Assembly: GCA_018136815.1 (NCBI GenBank) | Contig: CM030933.1 | Span: forward strand, 6,363,137 to 6,427,136 | Origin: Isochrysis galbana | Lineage: Eukaryota; Haptophyta; Isochrysidales; Isochrysidaceae | Direction of reading: 5' to 3' | DNA length: 64,000 nt | Part shown: positions 34,213-44,453 of the stretch, piece after piece | How positions within the stretch are numbered: the first letter of the stretch is position 1 | Layout of the letters: each line of letters starts with the position of its first letter | Position numbers and translations under genes: made by a program | The notes under the pieces: model-generated | What the model was told of the DNA's origin: nothing | What the model saw: only the letters and a program-made list of their open reading frames with translations | Databases searched by the model: none

Positions 34213-36090
34213 TCAAATGGCGGGCGAGCTCCCCGGGCGTATGCGCCACTCGGTGGCTGAGATGATCGGTTGGGATGCGGAGGAGAGGAGACGCCCGGAC
34301 GATGTTGGCCTCTTCCCTATGCCACCCACTCGCAACGTTGTGGCAGAGGCTGAGGCTTGCAACGGTAATGGCGCCGTGGAGCCCAAGTTCCGCACCATTG
34401 AGCCCATCTGCTGAGTCCCGAGGCATGCCCCCGAGCGGAGCATAGAGGACCCATTCATCTCGTTGGGATTTGTTACGCTGACGCCCGCCGCCTCGGCTGA
34501 ATGCACTATAGGTGGATCCGAAGCAGATGTTCGTGCCCTCACCAACCGTGACGCGCGAATATCCTCCTGACCGGTGCCCACGTTGCGACCACGCGCCATC
34601 GTGGTTTCCCGACAAGTAAATTGTGCGAGCATCTTTATGCGCATTTCGGTCGCAGTCCGCGGCTCACTATGGGAGGGACGGGTGCCGGCAAGAGTTCGCG
34701 GCTTGTCAGCTCGCGGACCATGAATAGAAAGGGCCGAGACCGCGGCGGCACGGTTAGCAGCGGTCGACTCTGCGAGGCGATTGCCGTTTGAGACAGGGAG
34801 CCTGCTGTACATCTTGAGCTGTGGCGCTGATTCAGGCCGGCTGAGCCTGCGCGATTCGTTGGCTGGAGGCATACTCCGTAGAGCGTTGGATGGGCGATCC
34901 TTGTGCTCATGGCGTGCAGCCGAGGGGATGCGTAGAGGCGGGCTGCGCTGTCTCAACCTACGCAGCTGGGCGTCCGATTCGCTACTCGTGAGGCCAAGGA
35001 GCTCCACGCATGCCTCCTCAAGCTGTGCCGCCTCCGACGCCGCCTTCTCAGCTGCCGCAATTCCCTCATCGGATTCGGCGTACAGTGCCGCTGCGATTTG
35101 CGCCTTGCGCTCCCGGTACTCGTCGACGAAAGGCGATCGACGCCGTGGAGGGTTCCCGATTGCGGAGCCTCGGCCGGGTCGCTCAGGCGAGGAAGCGGTA
35201 AATGGCGAATTACCCCCCGTGGGGTCAATGGATTGCGCACCTTCCTCCTTGCTCGTACTGGTGGGCTTCTCGGGACGGCGCACACCCAGCCACTTGAGCT
35301 CGTACACGTCCCGCAACGCCGAATACTCATCCATGAGGGCCTCCGTTTCACGCCAGGCTGTTGAGTACTTCTGATGGATTTCTTTCCGCCTATCGTAACC
35401 CTCACGTGCCGCTGCTGCGGGCTCTGATGCGCCCGAGATGCTGTGGCGTCCCCCCATTGCCTCGGATGCGCCCGAGATACTGCCGCGCGCCCAGCGCGCC
35501 TTCCGGTAACCTTCCGGAAGGAAACGGGGTGTGAACCCCGATTTTGCGTGGTGAAGCGCCCTGCCCGGCACTTGCCGTCCGGGCGTGGAGACCGCGCACG
35601 ATGATGTCGGCGACATGTGCCCCCTGGAGGATGGAGTGAGTGGCCCGCGGCCCTGTGAGGCGAACGAGGCGCGCCGGTTCATCGAGCGGCGCTTCTCAAG
35701 CTGGAGCCTTGGGATTTGCCCAGCTTGAGAGAGTCTAGCAATGTGCCTGACTTGGGAGAGCCGGTGAACCTCCGGGCACTCCACCACGTTTTGAGTGTCC
35801 GGCCGTGACGCTGAGAGCCGTTCGTCGAGAGAGGCATCCGACTCACTCACGAGCTGCGCATCAAGGCTCATCGACTTCCCGGTGGACCCACGCCCGCCCC
35901 CCTGCGCCTCGCGTGAGGTTGGCCGCGACGCAACGCTCGAGCCTGAACTCGGCCTCGATCGCGGCTCGCTCCCGTTCGCAAACGTCACGCTGCGTGTGCG
36001 CTGCATTGTCGCTGGGCGCTCGACCTCGGCATCGACCTCGGCAGCATCGGGATACGCGTGTGGTGTGGCAACTTCGCTCTCTTGAGCCAT
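34213..36090 (-). CDS. Disordered Ser/Arg-rich protein, unknown function
   Basis: A single-exon frame of 625 codons from ATG 36090. Most of it is Ser/Arg/Ala/Pro-rich and probably unstructured, with many RxxS-like sites. A short internal repeat GSISGASEAMGG / RHSISGASEPAA lies around residues 205-230. The only likely ordered part is a helix at about 233-275 (RRKEIHQKYSTAWRETEALM), with a second Ala/Glu-rich helix near 330-360. I recognise no domain. The length of the open frame in GC-rich DNA is partly expected by chance, but codon use (GC-ending) and the good ATG support coding. It lies head-to-tail after the EF-hand gene, about 150 bp downstream. Confidence 0.55.
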   Translation of the reverse strand: MAQESEVATPHAYPDAAEVDAEVERPATMQRTRSVTFANGSEPRSRPSSGSSVASRPTSREAQGGGRGSTGKSMSLDAQLVSESDASLDERLSASRPDTQNVVECPEVHRLSQVRHIARLSQAGQIPRLQLEKRRSMNRRASFASQGRGPLTPSSRGHMSPTSSCAVSTPGRQVPGRALHHAKSGFTPRFLPEGYRKARWARGSISGASEAMGGRHSISGASEPAAAAREGYDRRKEIHQKYSTAWRETEALMDEYSALRDVYELKWLGVRRPEKPTSTSKEEGAQSIDPTGGNSPFTASSPERPGRGSAIGNPPRRRSPFVDEYRERKAQIAAALYAESDEGIAAAEKAASEAAQLEEACVELLGLTSSESDAQLRRLRQRSPPLRIPSAARHEHKDRPSNALRSMPPANESRRLSRPESAPQLKMYSRLPVSNGNRLAESTAANRAAAVSALSIHGPRADKPRTLAGTRPSHSEPRTATEMRIKMLAQFTCRETTMARGRNVGTGQEDIRASRLVRARTSASDPPIVHSAEAAGVSVTNPNEMNGSSMLRSGACLGTQQMGSMVRNLGSTAPLPLQASASATTLRVGGIGKRPTSSGRLLSSASQPIISATEWRIRPGSSPAI

Positions 36091-36242
36091 GGCAAGAGAG
36101 ACGGGCTCTTCCTGCGGTGTAAATGTCTTGATGCACTCAGAAACGGACGAGTGAGTGGCGAGAGCACGTGACAGGAGAGGAAAGACCTCCAGGGCGATTG
36201 GTCGGCGATAATCCTAGAGACAGGATGCGGGTATATAGACGC

Positions 36243-36821
36243 TCAGAGAGTTCGGAGGTGCGAGAGCGCCAACGCGGACAGGCTTCGGGATGATTGCAAC
36301 TGCCATGACGCAAGGCACACCAGAGGGCTCGTCGAGATCATGTGCATCGCCCAGAGGTCTTCGAACTCAGCGTACTCGAGCGTGCCACTCAAATTCGTGT
36401 CGGTCGTGTGGATCAGCTCGAGCACATCCTTCAGTTCGAGCTGTATGCCAAGCTGGGCAAGCCCGCGCCGCAGATCGTGCGCGTCGATCCGTCCTTTGCC
36501 CTCGCTGTCCATGCGGTTGAAGTGCTCGCGCAGCACCTCCCGTAGCGAATCGCTCACCTTGGGCCGCATCTCCGGCCGCAGCTCCCGGTTGCGCAGCCGG
36601 CGCTGCACGTGCTTGGGCGGCGGCTGCCCCATCGCCGCCCCACCGGCGCGTCGGAGGCAGCCAGCCTCACACTCTCCTCGCGACCTGAAACTGTCAACGG
36701 CGTCACTAACACTCGCGGTCCCTCCCTCTCTCTCCCCCTTTCCGCTGAAAGACTCGATCGATGATCGGTTTCGCCTGCTCGCCCCACGCGCGGCTTGCTT
36801 GCTCCAGTAGTCCTTCTCCAT
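36243..36821 (-). CDS. EF-hand (centrin/calmodulin-like) protein
   Basis: The frame runs from ATG 36821 to the stop at 36243 (192 aa). An internal ATG at 36632 (MGQPPPKHVQRRLRNRELRP) is the better start, because upstream residues are low complexity and an acceptor-like 'acagtttcag' precedes them. Two EF-hand loops are visible. DSEGKGRIDAHD is centrin-like with Asp at position 12, and DTNLSGTLEYAE has canonical D-N-S-T-E ligands. The family binds calcium; centrins act at basal bodies and the nuclear pore. Only one EF pair is present, against four in centrin, and the last 30 residues (after FEDLWAMHM) look non-homologous. A further 3' exon may therefore have been replaced by read-through, or this is a short two-EF protein. 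Confidence 0.65.
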   Translation of the reverse strand: MEKDYWSKQAARGASRRNRSSIESFSGKGEREGGTASVSDAVDSFRSRGECEAGCLRRAGGAAMGQPPPKHVQRRLRNRELRPEMRPKVSDSLREVLREHFNRMDSEGKGRIDAHDLRRGLAQLGIQLELKDVLELIHTTDTNLSGTLEYAEFEDLWAMHMISTSPLVCLASWQLQSSRSLSALALSHLRTL

Positions 36822-37541
36822 CTTCAACCTAATACCACCCCCTTCAACCTTCAACCTTCAACTACTTCTCCTTCTCCCTAGTACTCCTACTCCTTCTACT
36901 TCTACTTTTCCTTCACATCCATATCTCGTCGTAAACTCTCGGGTGAAGGGTGAAGCGCGACGGCCTCTCTCTTCCACATATAGATAGCCATTTATGGTGG
37001 TTTATGGAGGGGCCTCTCGTCCCCCACTAGCCACGGTGCCACTGTGTCACTGTATGATAACTGTGTGATAGGTGATACAATAGGGTGCCTGTGCCCTGTG
37101 CGGTCGCCGTCATCGATATGGGGTATGGGGCCAGGCTACACGCATGGGATAGTGGCCGGCCACGAACGAGAAGCTCGTCGATGATCATGTGTGCGTTATG
37201 AACTAGCGACACGCCAACAGGAGTAGACGAGAGACGAGAGATCCAGGGCACCCACAGTGGCTCACAGCCTCTACCTCGGAACACTCTACAACAAAAGCCG
37301 CGAGACGCCCGCCCCCCCCCTCCCCCTCCCCCTCTCCAGTCCGGAGAGCCCCAGAGCCAGCCCCCCCCCCCCCCCCCCCCCCCCCTTTCCCCTCCTCGTC
37401 CCCTCCCCTTCCCCTCCCACCCCCACCCGCCGCCTCATCATCCCCTTCCTCCCTTGCGCACCAAACCGCTCGGCGCGCCCCCGCCATCCCCCTCGCACTC
37501 CCCCTCCCTCCCCCGCCGCTCTCCACCCCTTCTCCTGAACG
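36822..37541. promoter_or_regulatory. Divergent intergenic region (EF-hand gene / SpoVS-domain gene)
   Basis: This 720-bp gap separates two genes transcribed away from each other, so it should hold both promoters. It ends in a pyrimidine-rich leader with an uninterrupted C run of about 25 at 37360-37384 (plus C5-C9 runs nearby) just upstream of the ATG at 37542. I see no TATA box. Confidence 0.4.
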
Positions 37542-38880
37542 ATGAGCGGTGAGTCACGCACGCTCAGCACAGCACGCGCCGCCCGCGCATCTCGCCCTCC
37601 TCACCTCCTTCCGCTCGCACACCTTCTTCCCCCTTCCCCTCCATCCCTTCATCACCTCGGAGCACCGGTGCTCCGCTCGTCTCCTCACACTTGCTCTCCC
37701 GCCTGTCTCTCCAGCTGTCGACATGGCCCTTGACGACGTGATCAAGCAGAATAGGAACGCCCGCTCCACCCGCTCGGGGTCGGGAGTCGTGCGTGGTGGT
37801 CGCCCGCCCTCGCGCCGTGCAGCTGCGCCTTATAGGCGCGAGACTGGTGGCTCATCGGGCACCATGTCTGGCGTTTCGGTCACGGACTTGGCGGCCTCGG
37901 GCAACGCCTCGCTCAAGGTCTCCTCCTCCTCCAAGCCAAATACTGTCGCCGGCGCCATCTGCAACGTCGTGCGAGAGTCGCCCGGCGGCAACCCACCTGC
38001 GGTCCTGGCAACGGGGCCTGCCGCCCTTAACCAGGCAATCAAGGCAATCTGCATTGCTCGTAAGTATCTGCTCGAGGAGGACCCGCCAATCGACATCGTC
38101 TGCAAGCCCACCTTTGAACAGGTGCTCTCGAGCCCTCGGCCCGCGCTATCACAAAAGCCGCGCGAGCCCCTTCCTCAACCAGATGCTGCTCAATTGTGGC
38201 ACACCTTGCATCAAATTGGTCCGTAAACGTTCTCCCGATCCGTTGTTTCGTCTCTGGATGAAACTTCACTCTCCCCACCAACGCCTCGTCCCATCCCTAC
38301 CGCTCTTTCGCCGGCCTCGTCCTCCGATCACGCGTCTCTGGGCCTGATGTATCTAGTGTTCTCAACTTGGCCCACCACATACATGTGTTCATTGTGCGAC
38401 AGGACGTGCGTGAAGGCTCAAACGTGCGCTTTGAGCTCAAGCGCTCAGAAGTCATCACTCGTGAGCCGAGTGAGGAGGACCTTTCTGCTAAGGACAAGAC
38501 CGACTGCTTCAAGCTCGCTGGCGCCATTGCTGGGCGTCTCCGTGATGGCGAGGAGGTGAGCAGCACGGCAAGTGCCACTCACTGGTTGTGTGGCCAGTTG
38601 CACATCTGGGGCTCTCCAATCTGCCCTGTGGGATGGGCCCCTCTTTCACTTTTTGCCCTGCGTCGCTCCCGGCTCTCAGGTTGCCATCACCACGAAAGGC
38701 CCTGTACCGGTGCTCGTCACCGTCAAGGCCATCGCCTTGGCACAGACTTATGTGCAAGAGCGCGATGAGGCGATCGACCTCTCGTTTGCGGTCCAGTTCC
38801 GTGATCTCGAAGACCCGGAGCTGCGCGGATCACCCGTTTCCACCTTCGTGCACTTTGCTATTGTCCCCACCCAGCTTTGA
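37542..38880 (+). CDS. Protein with UAP56-binding-like motif and two SpoVS/Alba-type domains
   Basis: Four exons: 37542-37548 (7 nt), 37715-38121, 38403-38555 and 38680-38880. Phases are consistent, giving 255 aa. The tiny first exon is supported by a consensus gtgagt donor and a 'ctgtctctccag' acceptor. Residues 6-16 (MALDDVIKQNR) resemble the UAP56-binding motif of ALYREF/UIF mRNA-export adaptors, followed by an Arg/Gly-rich linker to about 45. Residues 68-155 match SpoVS: TVAGAICNVVRE, ALNQAIKAICIARKYL, IDIVCKPTF. Residues 170-255 are a second, diverged copy: KLAGAIAGRLRDGEE, VTVKAIALAQTYV. SpoVS is an Alba-superfamily fold known from bacterial sporulation. Nucleic-acid binding and an mRNP role are inferred. 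Introns fall inside both domains, so this is not recent bacterial transfer. Confidence 0.8.
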
Positions 38881-40675
38881 GACTGCATCGCCTTTGGGTC
38901 CGCACGAGGCGACTTGCCCAAACGCCCGCTGGTAAGCTCGGCTAGGTAAACGATTTCTTTGCGAAGCGCAACTCAAGGCTTGAGGCAGAGGTTGCGCCCG
39001 CTCATGCGGCCCAAGTGCTCAGCTTGTCTTGCTGCATCGCAGGGTGGCGTCGGCAGCTCTCTCAGATCGTGTGTGCGAGTTGAACCCCTCAATGTGTCGA
39101 GGGCTGTGCGCGGGCGTCGGGCGGCCACGAATGCAACCCGATGGTGAGCGGACGAGCTTTAATCGGACACGGCCATTTTTGAGCCTCCCCCCATCCGCAT
39201 GGCATCTTCCTGTTTGAATTGCTTGCATCACTGTGTGCGCATGCTATCGATGCTCTCGACTCAAGTGGCCATTGCCAGATTGTTGCGCGGTATGCTGGCC
39301 GTCGCAGCTGATGGTATGGCTCCTGGCTCGGTTGCATTGAGCGCAAATATCTAATATTGCATCGACGTCATGGTCGCCGTGGTGGATCGATTTTGGTGTG
39401 TCAGTATTGTTGACGCAAGAATGTGGTGGTGGTCGTCAACAAAGTTGGCTTCTTGTTGCTGACGCTGTACGGCTATCGCGTTGTAAGAGAAATCAGAAGG
39501 AGTAAGACTAGGCGAACGAGAATATGAGGCGTCGGCCATACGTCATGCACATCTCTACTTGAAGCTATCACTACGCAAATTTTAAGAAGATCGCTCTAGC
39601 GATAGTTTGTGCGCTCGCCTAGCTTGCACCCTTCTTTTCTGCCTTCATCTGCTTGGCTTGGTCACAACATTTTGTACTACAATGTACGCTCGTGCGTAAT
39701 GAAATTCATGCTTTTGTTCGAAGACAAGCGCGTGTGGGCCTTTTGTGGTAATGGTAATCCTACTCGACACAAGATATTTTTGGCGATAACTAGATAACTA
39801 GTACCTCCATCGCGGAGTATTTGTATAATTTGTATGTAATTTTGCAGCATTCGCGGGGCCGCGGCATATGAAGAAAAACCCCTTGTAATATTCTCGCCTC
39901 GCGCGCGGCTTTGAGACCCGCTTTGTAGCCACGCCCCTTAGACTATTTGTCTACCCTGGACCCTAGGACATCCACCCCTAATACCCTAACCCTAACCCCT
40001 GATAGCCTAAAAAGCCTAAAAGCCCTGTACCTAATAGCTAATACGTAATAGTAATAGTAATAGCACATGGAAATACGAAATATACATCATAAAGTAAGAC
40101 TTTTACTGAGAAGAATTTGACAAATAAATATAGCTTCCTACCAGTCCTTGAATCACAACTATCGTTATAACGATAGGGTCATGGAGCGCGCCGCGCTCCC
40201 CTCCTCTCTCTCCTCCCACCCTGCCACCTGCTGCGCCGGCCGACCAGGTCATGGCTGACGCCGGGCAGTCGAACCGCCCAGTGTCAGTGGAGAGGTAGTA
40301 AATACCGGCCCCGCTAGTATTAGTAGGTGTTTGGCCCGCCGAATCTTGAGAAGATCTTCAGATTTTTTTATGTAGCTCCACGCGTGGGGGGAGTCTAGCT
40401 TGGCGTCTGGAAGCGTTTTGCTACGTGAAAGTAGTGGTGCGAGTCCACGGCCGCGTGTGCGGAAAGAATATGATGCAGCTTTTGTCTTAATGTGCTCATG
40501 CCATATATGGTCATCAGTGTGCTCATTATCAGCAGGAACTCACATAAATATAAGGCGTGCATGCTCACAGAAGGCGAACAGCCAGTACGGCCCGTGCTCT
40601 CCAGGTTTTTGCGCGCCATGCGTGCCACGTGCCACCACACAGTGCTAATCTACGTTGTCGTTGGGCGTGAGAAGA
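38881..40675. other. Intergenic between convergent genes; interstitial telomere-like repeat
   Basis: No gene. 39975-39999 reads as 'ccctaataccctaaccctaa', two to three units of the CCCTAA telomere-type repeat, followed by 'agcctaa' variants and 'taatag' repeats. 40158-40300 is a minus-strand copy of the GC-rich palindrome-ended family ('aactatcgttataacgatag', then 'gtcatggagcgcgc'). 39000-39560 has no supportable feature. Confidence 0.55.
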
Positions 40676-41746
40676 CTAGTCAGTCTGGTCCTTCGCAAAG
40701 GTGACCCGGTTCCCGTTTATCTCAAACCGGTTGAACCTTGGCATCTCGCGATCAAACTCCTCGATGAGCTCTGCCCTCTTGCGGCCCCCATGGCTGGGAT
40801 GAGCCAGCACTTCCGCGACAGCGCTTTTGCGAAGCTCCTTTATGTTCATTGTGCCACCACAACTCGTGAGTTCTTTTGCAATGATCTTCTTCCACTTGAT
40901 AGGTTTGAGGCCGGCAGCGGATAACTCATCATCCCGACCCCGCTTCTTTCCAGAGGCCTCGCTCATCTCGCTCGCCTCTCGCGGCACCTTATCCTTGCTC
41001 TTGTACTTGTCCTTCTCTTTGCGCTCGTCATCCCCCTTGGCCTCATCATCGGTCTTGTCCGTTCTCTTCTCCTTCTCCCTGTCCTTCTCCCTCTCTTTGT
41101 CCTTCTCCCTCCGTTTCTTTTTCTTGTCTTTCTTTTCTTCGTCACCAACAGGGTCTGAAGCGCCCTTCCCCCTGCCGTTGCCGCCGTTGGCGGTGTCCTT
41201 ATCCTGTGTGCTTGTGGCAGCCGAAGCAGGTGTTGATTCAGCTAGTGGTGCACTGCTCGGCGCCGCGGTGGCGTTGTCCGAGGCTTCACTCTCGGCCACA
41301 GGAGGCGTGTCTGTTGATGCATCCTCAATTAAGCCCCACAACTTCTCGGCGATGCCCTCGCGGTCAGCCTTGAGGTTGAGCGAATTCTTGGCAAAGTTGA
41401 CGAACTTGGCTTTCTTCCGCGGCAAATTGTCGTACTGCATCAGCTTTTCGACGTACGACTTGAGGCCGGCGTGCTTGGGGTCGGCCGACTCGAGTCGAGT
41501 GATCACACTCTCCATCCAGCTCTGCTGCTTCCTTTCCCCCTTCTTCTCCTTCTCCACATAGAACTTGCCTTCGTACCGCTTCGCCTCGCTCATGCACGAA
41601 GTGTGGGCCTTATACTCTGGCCCCTCGAAGCGTACGCCGCAATCCATGCAGCTGAAGGCCCAGGCGTTGCGGCAGACGTGCGTGTGCTGCTCCACCTTGG
41701 GCTTCTTAATAGGCTCATTGCACACCTCGCAGATGAAGAAGACCAT
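40676..41746 (-). CDS. LYAR: LYAR-type C2HC zinc-finger nucleolar protein
   Basis: A single exon encodes 356 aa from ATG 41746. The N-terminus carries the LYAR zinc-finger pair: CEVCNEPIKKPKVEQHTHVC (from C6), then AFSCMDCGVRFEGPEYKAHT. A family signature YVEKEKKGERKQQSWM follows. The middle is a Ser/Ala-rich acidic linker and a highly basic KKDKKKKRREKDKEREKD region (nucleolar-localisation-like). The C-terminus (about 280-356: KPIKWKKIIAKELTSCGG, HPSHGGRKRAELIEEFDR) is the conserved winged-helix-like tail. LYAR proteins act in the nucleolus in pre-rRNA processing and bind nucleic acid. No introns. The gene diverges from PABPN1, 592 bp away. Confidence 0.93.
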   Translation of the reverse strand: MVFFICEVCNEPIKKPKVEQHTHVCRNAWAFSCMDCGVRFEGPEYKAHTSCMSEAKRYEGKFYVEKEKKGERKQQSWMESVITRLESADPKHAGLKSYVEKLMQYDNLPRKKAKFVNFAKNSLNLKADREGIAEKLWGLIEDASTDTPPVAESEASDNATAAPSSAPLAESTPASAATSTQDKDTANGGNGRGKGASDPVGDEEKKDKKKKRREKDKEREKDREKEKRTDKTDDEAKGDDERKEKDKYKSKDKVPREASEMSEASGKKRGRDDELSAAGLKPIKWKKIIAKELTSCGGTMNIKELRKSAVAEVLAHPSHGGRKRAELIEEFDREMPRFNRFEINGNRVTFAKDQTD

Positions 41747-42338
41747 TGGCGCCGGGCGGCTGGACGGCGGCGGCGACGTCTCCCCGACGGGGGGGGGGGC
41801 GGGGCAATGGGAGAGGCCCTCGAATCTCTCTCTCGCTTCCTCTTCTTCTCCTCTTTTTATAGAATGAATATCGTGGCCAGTTCTTTCCTGGCATTCTCAC
41901 CGCCCCCCCCCCTCTCCCTCTCTCTCCCTTCCTCCTTGACGTCGCCGATCAAACCAAGAATAGAACGGATGCCAAACTGGATATATGTACGCAGCAGCGC
42001 CGCCGGACGAGGGGCGACGCTCTGCTCGTGTGTTCTCCTTCTCTTTACGGTCGTTTTCCCTCTCTTCCCAGTCTAACTCCGCCCCGGTTGTCAGCTCCTC
42101 CCTCTCTCCCTCTCTCTCTCTCTCTCTCCCTCCCTCCCTCTCCCTCCCTCCCTCCCTCTCACTCTCTCACTCTCTCTCCCTCCCTCCCTCTCTCCCTCTC
42201 TCTCTCCCCCCCCCCCTCTCTCTGGCTGCCCGGCCCCGGCCCCCGGCAGGCTGATCGTCTGAACTTCTCCTCTCCCCTCTCTCGGCCCACTGGGAGGAGC
42301 GGGTCCGGCGCGAGGCGGCCGTGGGTCGAGAGCGCGCC
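41747..42338. promoter_or_regulatory. Bidirectional LYAR/PABPN1 promoter region with (CT)n
   Basis: This short divergent intergenic region of 592 bp contains a long CT/CCCT microsatellite at 42090-42225 in the PABPN1 leader, and a G run (41790-41801) near the LYAR start. Both genes serve RNA metabolism, so co-regulation is plausible but not shown. Confidence 0.45.
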
Positions 42339-43464
42339 ATGGCGACGACGGCCGAGGAAGAGGCCGAGCTCGAGACGCTCGACGTGGGGGAGGAGGGCGG
42401 CGAGGAGTACGGGGAGGGAGAGGCAGACGATGCTGTGCGCCAAAGCCGCCCGCTGACCCACCACAGCCGCCAGGAAGGGAAGCAGTGGGGGTTTGAGGGG
42501 GGGGGGACCTCGACGTGGCCTCTCAGCCACCGACTGGCCTCCCGCCTCGCAGGAGCTGGAGCAGATGAAGAACGAGCTGAAGATGGCGGAGGATAATGTG
42601 GAGAAGCTACGGCAGGACAGCGAGGACGCCGAAGAGGCTGGAGAGAGTGCGCAGTGTGGCTGTGCAGGATGCGCCAGGGCTCAGCCAGCGCACGCTCTGC
42701 GTAGGCGGATGCCCTCCCTTGTCCGCGCGTCTGGCTCGTGTACTATCAGGGCTGAGAGAAGTCGCGCTCTTGACCCGCAGATGGAGACGACGAGGCTGCC
42801 ATCGAGAGGGATTCCCGCTCGGTCTATGTGGGCAACGTGAGTGGTGCCCTACTTTGCATGGGCACTCCGCTCTCACGCGTTGCGCTCAGCCAACTCCTTG
42901 TGCACTCCTCGTTTGCCGACAGGTCGACTACTCGGTAACTCCAGAGGACTTACAAGAGCTTTTTGAGACGTCGGCTGGCACAGTGGAGAAGATCACTATT
43001 CCAACCGACAAGTTCAAGCATCCGAAAGGGCAAGTGCTCATGCGTGCCGCGTTAGGCTCACACCATCCATGTGCACACCTGCGCTAGTGCCAGCCCGAGT
43101 GACTGGTGTTCGCATGCTCACCCGAACAGGTATGCCTACGTTGAGTTTACCGAAGCTAGCTCGGTCGAGATTGCTGTGGGGCTCAGCGACACCGAGCTGA
43201 AAGGTCGTGAGATCAAGGTGCGTTGCCTCATCTTTGGAGTAGATGTCTGCAACCCTTTGACTCACTCACCTTGTGCCACACCCTATCACACAGGTTGTTG
43301 CCAAGCGTACAAATGTGCCTGGAATGGGCAAAGGCAAGGGCAAGGGTGGACGTGGCGGAAAGGGAGGCGGACGGGGCTACGGTAAGGGCTACGGCAAAGG
43401 AAGAGGTGGATACCGCCCGTATTACAGGCCACGCTACGGCAGGGGTCGTTACCGACCTTACTAA
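42339..43464 (+). CDS. PABPN1: Nuclear poly(A)-binding protein (PABPN1/Pab2-like)
   Basis: Six exons: 42339-42434, 42553-42646, 42781-42836, 42923-43029, 43130-43217 and 43294-43464, giving 203 aa. The order is an acidic N-terminus, a short coiled coil (ELEQMKNELKMAEDNVEKL, about 33-51), and a single RRM (about 77-150) with RNP2 SVYVGN and RNP1 GYAYVEF. The diagnostic VAKRTNVPGM segment follows, then a Gly/Lys/Arg/Tyr-rich tail ending RYRPY. In the family it coats nascent poly(A) tails, stimulates poly(A) polymerase, and acts in nuclear RNA turnover. Intron 4 is GC-AG: its donor reads gcaagt after AAAGG, and only this donor keeps the RRM frame. Very small exons (56 nt) split the RRM three times. 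Confidence 0.93.
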
Positions 43465-44033
43465 AGGTTGAGGTGGGCTTGAGCTGGGGGCAGAGCACGA
43501 TGGGTCCACGAGACCAAGAAGATCGATTGGTCCTGTGTGTGTACGGTACGTGTATGGCGTCATATTCTAGTCTTGTCGACCGCTGCTTGCGCGTGGTGTG
43601 TCGGTCGCTGTCGTGCTCTGGTCGGTGCTCTTGTGTTCTATCCCCTCCTTCGCGGTGGTTTCGTGATGCTAGGAGAGTGTGTATGGGAGTGCGCTTGCGC
43701 AGACAAGCGCAAGCTGAGCCTCCAGAAAAACTCTTTGTTGGTAGTGGGGGAGGTGTCTCTACACTCTTCCCTTGCTGAAACACGCGGATAAACATCCGCA
43801 CTCCAAACACATCACCCATAGACCATAGATATATGATATATAGCATATGCTAGCATGCTATAGCTCGGTCACTCACTATGGGAAGGGGGTTGTTCGGAGG
43901 GGGGGGGGGGAGTTGCCGGGGCAGGTAGGGGGGGACCCTGCGGAATCCTTGGACACCCAGGGGAGGTGGGAAATAGTGGTTAAAATGAGTGAGTGACCTG
44001 GCTAAGAGATAGATATAGATTATAGGAAGCTGG
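43465..44033. other. Intergenic, nothing supportable
   Basis: The 3' flank of PABPN1. A G-run (43898-43910) and 'gtcactcactatggg' / 'gtgagtgacctgg' short inverted symmetry near 43867-44000 are the only notable features. Confidence 0.4.
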
Positions 44034-44230
44034 GTACACGAAACAGATTCTTATCCAGCCACACGGACTCGTGCAGGCTTTGCGGCCGCTACCGCGAAGA
44101 CTCTTGCCACCTGGCTTGGTGTCCCCCAACACAGCGCATCCTCGAAGCCATAGACACCCTCACGGGCTTCACTCCTCACTCCCCGTCCCGGAAGATCGCG
44201 TACCCAAAAAACAAAAGAAATGGTTCGCGT
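44034..44230 (+). mobile_element. LINE fragment with zf-RVT-like knuckle
   Basis: One plus-strand frame, not starting with ATG, reads RNRFLSSHTDSCRLCG, then ESILHL-like 'REDSCHLAWC' and ILEAIDTLTGF. This parallels the LINE ORF at 28289-30181 (ANRFADDPTCRFCG, SSIHLASC, IFEFIEGLLGI). It is a short, diverged piece of the C-terminal region of an L1-like ORF2. The opposite frame of the track is artefactual. Confidence 0.65.
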
Positions 44231-44349
44231 ACACGTGTACCTAGGGGAGCCCGCACCTGACAGTCTATGTGGCTGGCGGAGTGGAGTGGCTGTGGCTGTG
44301 GCTATGGACTGGGGCTCTAATGATTGTTGAGACAGGGGATGGGGCTCAG

Positions 44350-44404
44350 GTGTCGTTCCGTCAAATGTGGGACATGAGTCGAATTGAGCGATCGAATGTC
44401 CACA
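44350..44404 (-). repeat. Dispersed terminal-like motif, copy 2
   Basis: Contains 'gtgtcgttccgtcaaatgtg' and 'cgaatgtccacagtt', parallel to the copies at 1155-1224 (same orientation) and 47718-47775 and 58918-58977 (opposite). It lies about 120 bp after the LINE fragment. Confidence 0.5.
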
Positions 44405-44453
44405 GTTGTACACAGCGTTATTTTAAAATTAAACTAGCGTAACATTCCCTGCT

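Noticed and set aside
43228-43846. Minus-strand ORF over the end of PABPN1
   Set aside because: Antisense shadow of the Gly/Arg-rich tail and flank.
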